Shown here: piece after piece, positions 62,170 to 64,000 of the stretch
How positions within the stretch are numbered: the stretch's first letter is position 1
Layout of the letters: every line of letters starts with the position of its first letter
Assembly (NCBI RefSeq): GCF_048771995.1
Contig: NC_133024.1
Span: 687,001-751,000 of the forward strand
Origin: Taeniopygia guttata
Taxonomy: Eukaryota; Chordata; Aves; Passeriformes; Estrildidae
Direction: 5' to 3'
DNA: 64,000 nt
Notes under the pieces: model-generated
Database searches by the model: none
Seen by the model: only the letters and a program-made list of their open reading frames with translations
What the model was told of the DNA's origin: nothing
Position numbers and translations under genes: made by a program

Positions 62170-62395
62170 AATGGGGTGGCTGAAGATGGGGACAGTCTTT
62201 TTAGTAGGGTTTGTTGACAGGACAAGGGGTAATGGTTTTAAACTAAAAGAGGGTCTATTTAGATTAGATATAAGAAAGATTTTTTTTTGTGAGAATGGTG
62301 AGACACTGGCACTGGTTGTCCAGACAGGTGGAAAGGTTCCTTCCAACTCAAACTATTCTATAACTCTATCAGAAGGTTATGAACACTTAATGGAA
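62170..62395 (+). mobile_element. CR1 LINE 3' end
   Basis: Plus-strand CR1: gacaggacaaggggtaatgg, ttttaaactaaaagagggtc, gattagatataagaaagat, ggtgagacactggcactggt, then ggttccttccaactcaaact and attctataactctat. A stretch is missing between the segment after the vcagacaggtgg-like motif and the terminus. Confidence 0.88.
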
Positions 62396-63084
62396 TAACT
62401 TCAGAAAGCAGAGGTTCATGAACAAGTGTGTGGCTCCCGCAAAATGAAGCACAGTGTCACAGCAGAAGCCAATGTTCTGGACACGTGTCCCGTGTTTCCA
62501 GCCTTCTCCCTTGCAGGGGACAGGAGAAGTTCAGCTCTACGAGTGTCACCTTCTTGTTGCTAAAGTACGAGCTGCTATGAGCATTACACTAGGAAGCTGA
62601 GCCTCTTTGTAGTTTTTCAGTAAGAAAAGCAAATCCTTCCTATGAAAACCATCAAGGACTTAGTAATGACCTTACATTTGTTTATATGAGCTCCCTTCCC
62701 ATTTTTGTCGACTTGAGACTGTCCTTAAGGTGAAAGCTTACTAATGCACACAGCACAGATGACAATTCTGCTTCCCAGATTTTGTTAGTGTTTGGTGATT
62801 CCTTAAAACAGGGTCTTTGTAATCCAGTTTCTCATTCAAAGGCTTCAGTCACCCCAATATCTGGTCCTGTACACGATGAAGAGAAATTCCAATGCCTTTT
62901 CCAGTCACCAGTACTAGTAAGGGAGAAACCCTTGCAACCAAAGTATTATCACTCATATTGAGGTCAGCAAGCCCTGTGCTTCACACCTTCATGCCTTCAC
63001 ACCTCCTCTGCAGCTACTGAAAGGGGGCTGTAGCCAGCTGTGGGGCTGCCTCTTCTCTCAAGGAAGTAGGGACAGGGATAGTCT

Positions 63085-63322
63085 TAAGATGTGCCTGAGA
63101 GGTTTCAGTTGGACATTAGGAATTATTTCTTTACAGAAAGGGTGATTGGACATTGGATTGGACCATCCAGGGAGGTGGTGGAGTCACTGTCCCTGGAGGT
63201 GTTTAAGGACAGACTGGCTGTGCCAGTCAGTGCCCCGTGGTGAAGGTGACAGGGTGGTGATCAAAGGCTGGACTCAGTGATCCAGGTGCTTTCCAAGCTA
63301 ATTGGTTCTGATATTCTGTGAC
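63085..63322 (+). mobile_element. CR1 LINE 3' end
   Basis: Plus-strand CR1 of another subtype: ttggacattaggaattattt, ctttacagaaagggtgattg, ccagggaggtggtggagtca, ccctggaggtgtttaaggac and terminal gttctgatattctgtga. Confidence 0.9.
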
Positions 63323-64000
63323 CTGTTCTCTTCTTACCACACAGCTCTCTTTCAGATATGGCTTCTTTGCTGGTGGAGAATATTCATTGAAGACCACTCA
63401 AACATTAAGTTTTCTCAGTAGACTCCCCCTTTTTTTTTGGGTTGTGTATTCTTGCCTTCAAGAAGTGTTTGGAGACATAAATAACAATTACAGTAACTTC
63501 TAAGAGTGTAAAGAGCTTTGTAAGTGCCAAATGCAAGATCACAGCTCAAGTGGTCATTAGTATTTATTACAAATATTTTCCATAGTCTAGTAGTCCTGTT
63601 GGGTTTGCTGTTTTATGAGACCATTCCATTGAAATCCCAGCTGTTCTGTCAAGACGCTGTAGGAGGAGGTCTATAAAAGGGATGCCAAAAGAAACCAATC
63701 CATATTTTATTTAATTTCATGTCCAGAGCAGGGATCTGATCTGTAAATCATCAACTGATACATCACACTTTGCTCTCTTGACATTTTCCTAGCCTAGGAA
63801 GCCTTTTCTCTCCTAGGAAGCAGAGAACATGTACCTGAACATAACTGGAAAGACAAAGAGAAGCCAGAGATTACACCCTGCAGGGCTGGTTTTTGTGGCA
63901 AAGCCATGGAGCAGTCTTCCTAGTGGCAGAGTAACCTCTGCCGGACCAGGGAACTCCAGGAACAGCTGGAGTCCTGCAGAGATTGTTCATTGAAGTGACT
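63323..64000. other. Window end, nothing recognised
   Basis: No exon, RNA gene or repeat identified in the last 0.68 kb. Confidence 0.6.

Noticed and set aside
46770-64000. Search for TMEM45A or ADGRG7 coding exons
   Set aside because: No membrane-segment-rich exon resembling TMEM45A or any GPCR exon was recognised; only synteny suggests that TMEM45A lies downstream.
1-64000. Endogenous retrovirus, LTR, tRNA, rRNA or CRISPR elements
   Set aside because: No LTR pairs, retroviral gene remnants, cloverleaf sequence or direct-repeat spacer arrays were recognised; the tandem arrays present are minisatellites without spacers.

Overview
The window looks like vertebrate nuclear DNA, most likely from a bird. 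The basis is compact introns, CR1 LINE 3' ends as the only interspersed repeat family I could recognise, GC-rich CpG-island promoters, and the gene order NIT2 (+), TOMM70 (-), LNP1 (+). That order matches the vertebrate block that continues to TMEM45A, ADGRG7 and TFG. CR1 also dominates in crocodilians and turtles, so 'bird' is an inference and I cannot name a species.

Layout. Positions 83-8568 (+) hold exons 2-10 of NIT2 (omega-amidase); exon 1 lies upstream of the window. Positions 13542-35743 (-) hold all 12 coding exons of TOMM70, the 70-kDa receptor of the outer mitochondrial membrane import machinery, with a probable 3.5-kb 3'UTR reaching to about 10.03 kb. NIT2 and TOMM70 converge tail to tail. 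A CpG-island promoter at about 35.27-35.96 kb drives TOMM70 and probably also LNP1, which reads the other way with three coding exons at 38497-46769. From 46.8 to 59.0 kb I see no gene beyond the probable LNP1 3'UTR. A second CpG island at about 59.08-60.06 kb contains a G-rich minisatellite and is the best candidate for the start of the next gene; TMEM45A is expected by synteny, but no TMEM45A coding exon was recognised. The last 4 kb holds CR1 fragments and no recognised gene.

Splice sites of the three genes were read by eye. All join in frame: NIT2 gives 275 residues if three come from the missing exon 1, TOMM70 584, and LNP1 197. NIT2 is a metabolic amidase and TOMM70 an import receptor; LNP1 has no established function. 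They are linked by position rather than by a shared pathway.

The less ordinary content is: (i) three minisatellites, of 24 bp in a NIT2 intron, 39/69-70 bp in a TOMM70 intron and about 26 bp in the 59-kb CpG island, which create most of the long but spurious reading frames; (ii) CR1 3' ends on both sides of the TOMM70/LNP1 promoter; (iii) an LNP1 exon whose read-through past its donor stays open, encodes a tail-anchor-like hydrophobic C-terminus and stops inside an AATAAA; (iv) convergent polyadenylation hexamers 14 bp apart between NIT2 and TOMM70. I found no tRNA, rRNA, CRISPR array or convincing retroviral element.
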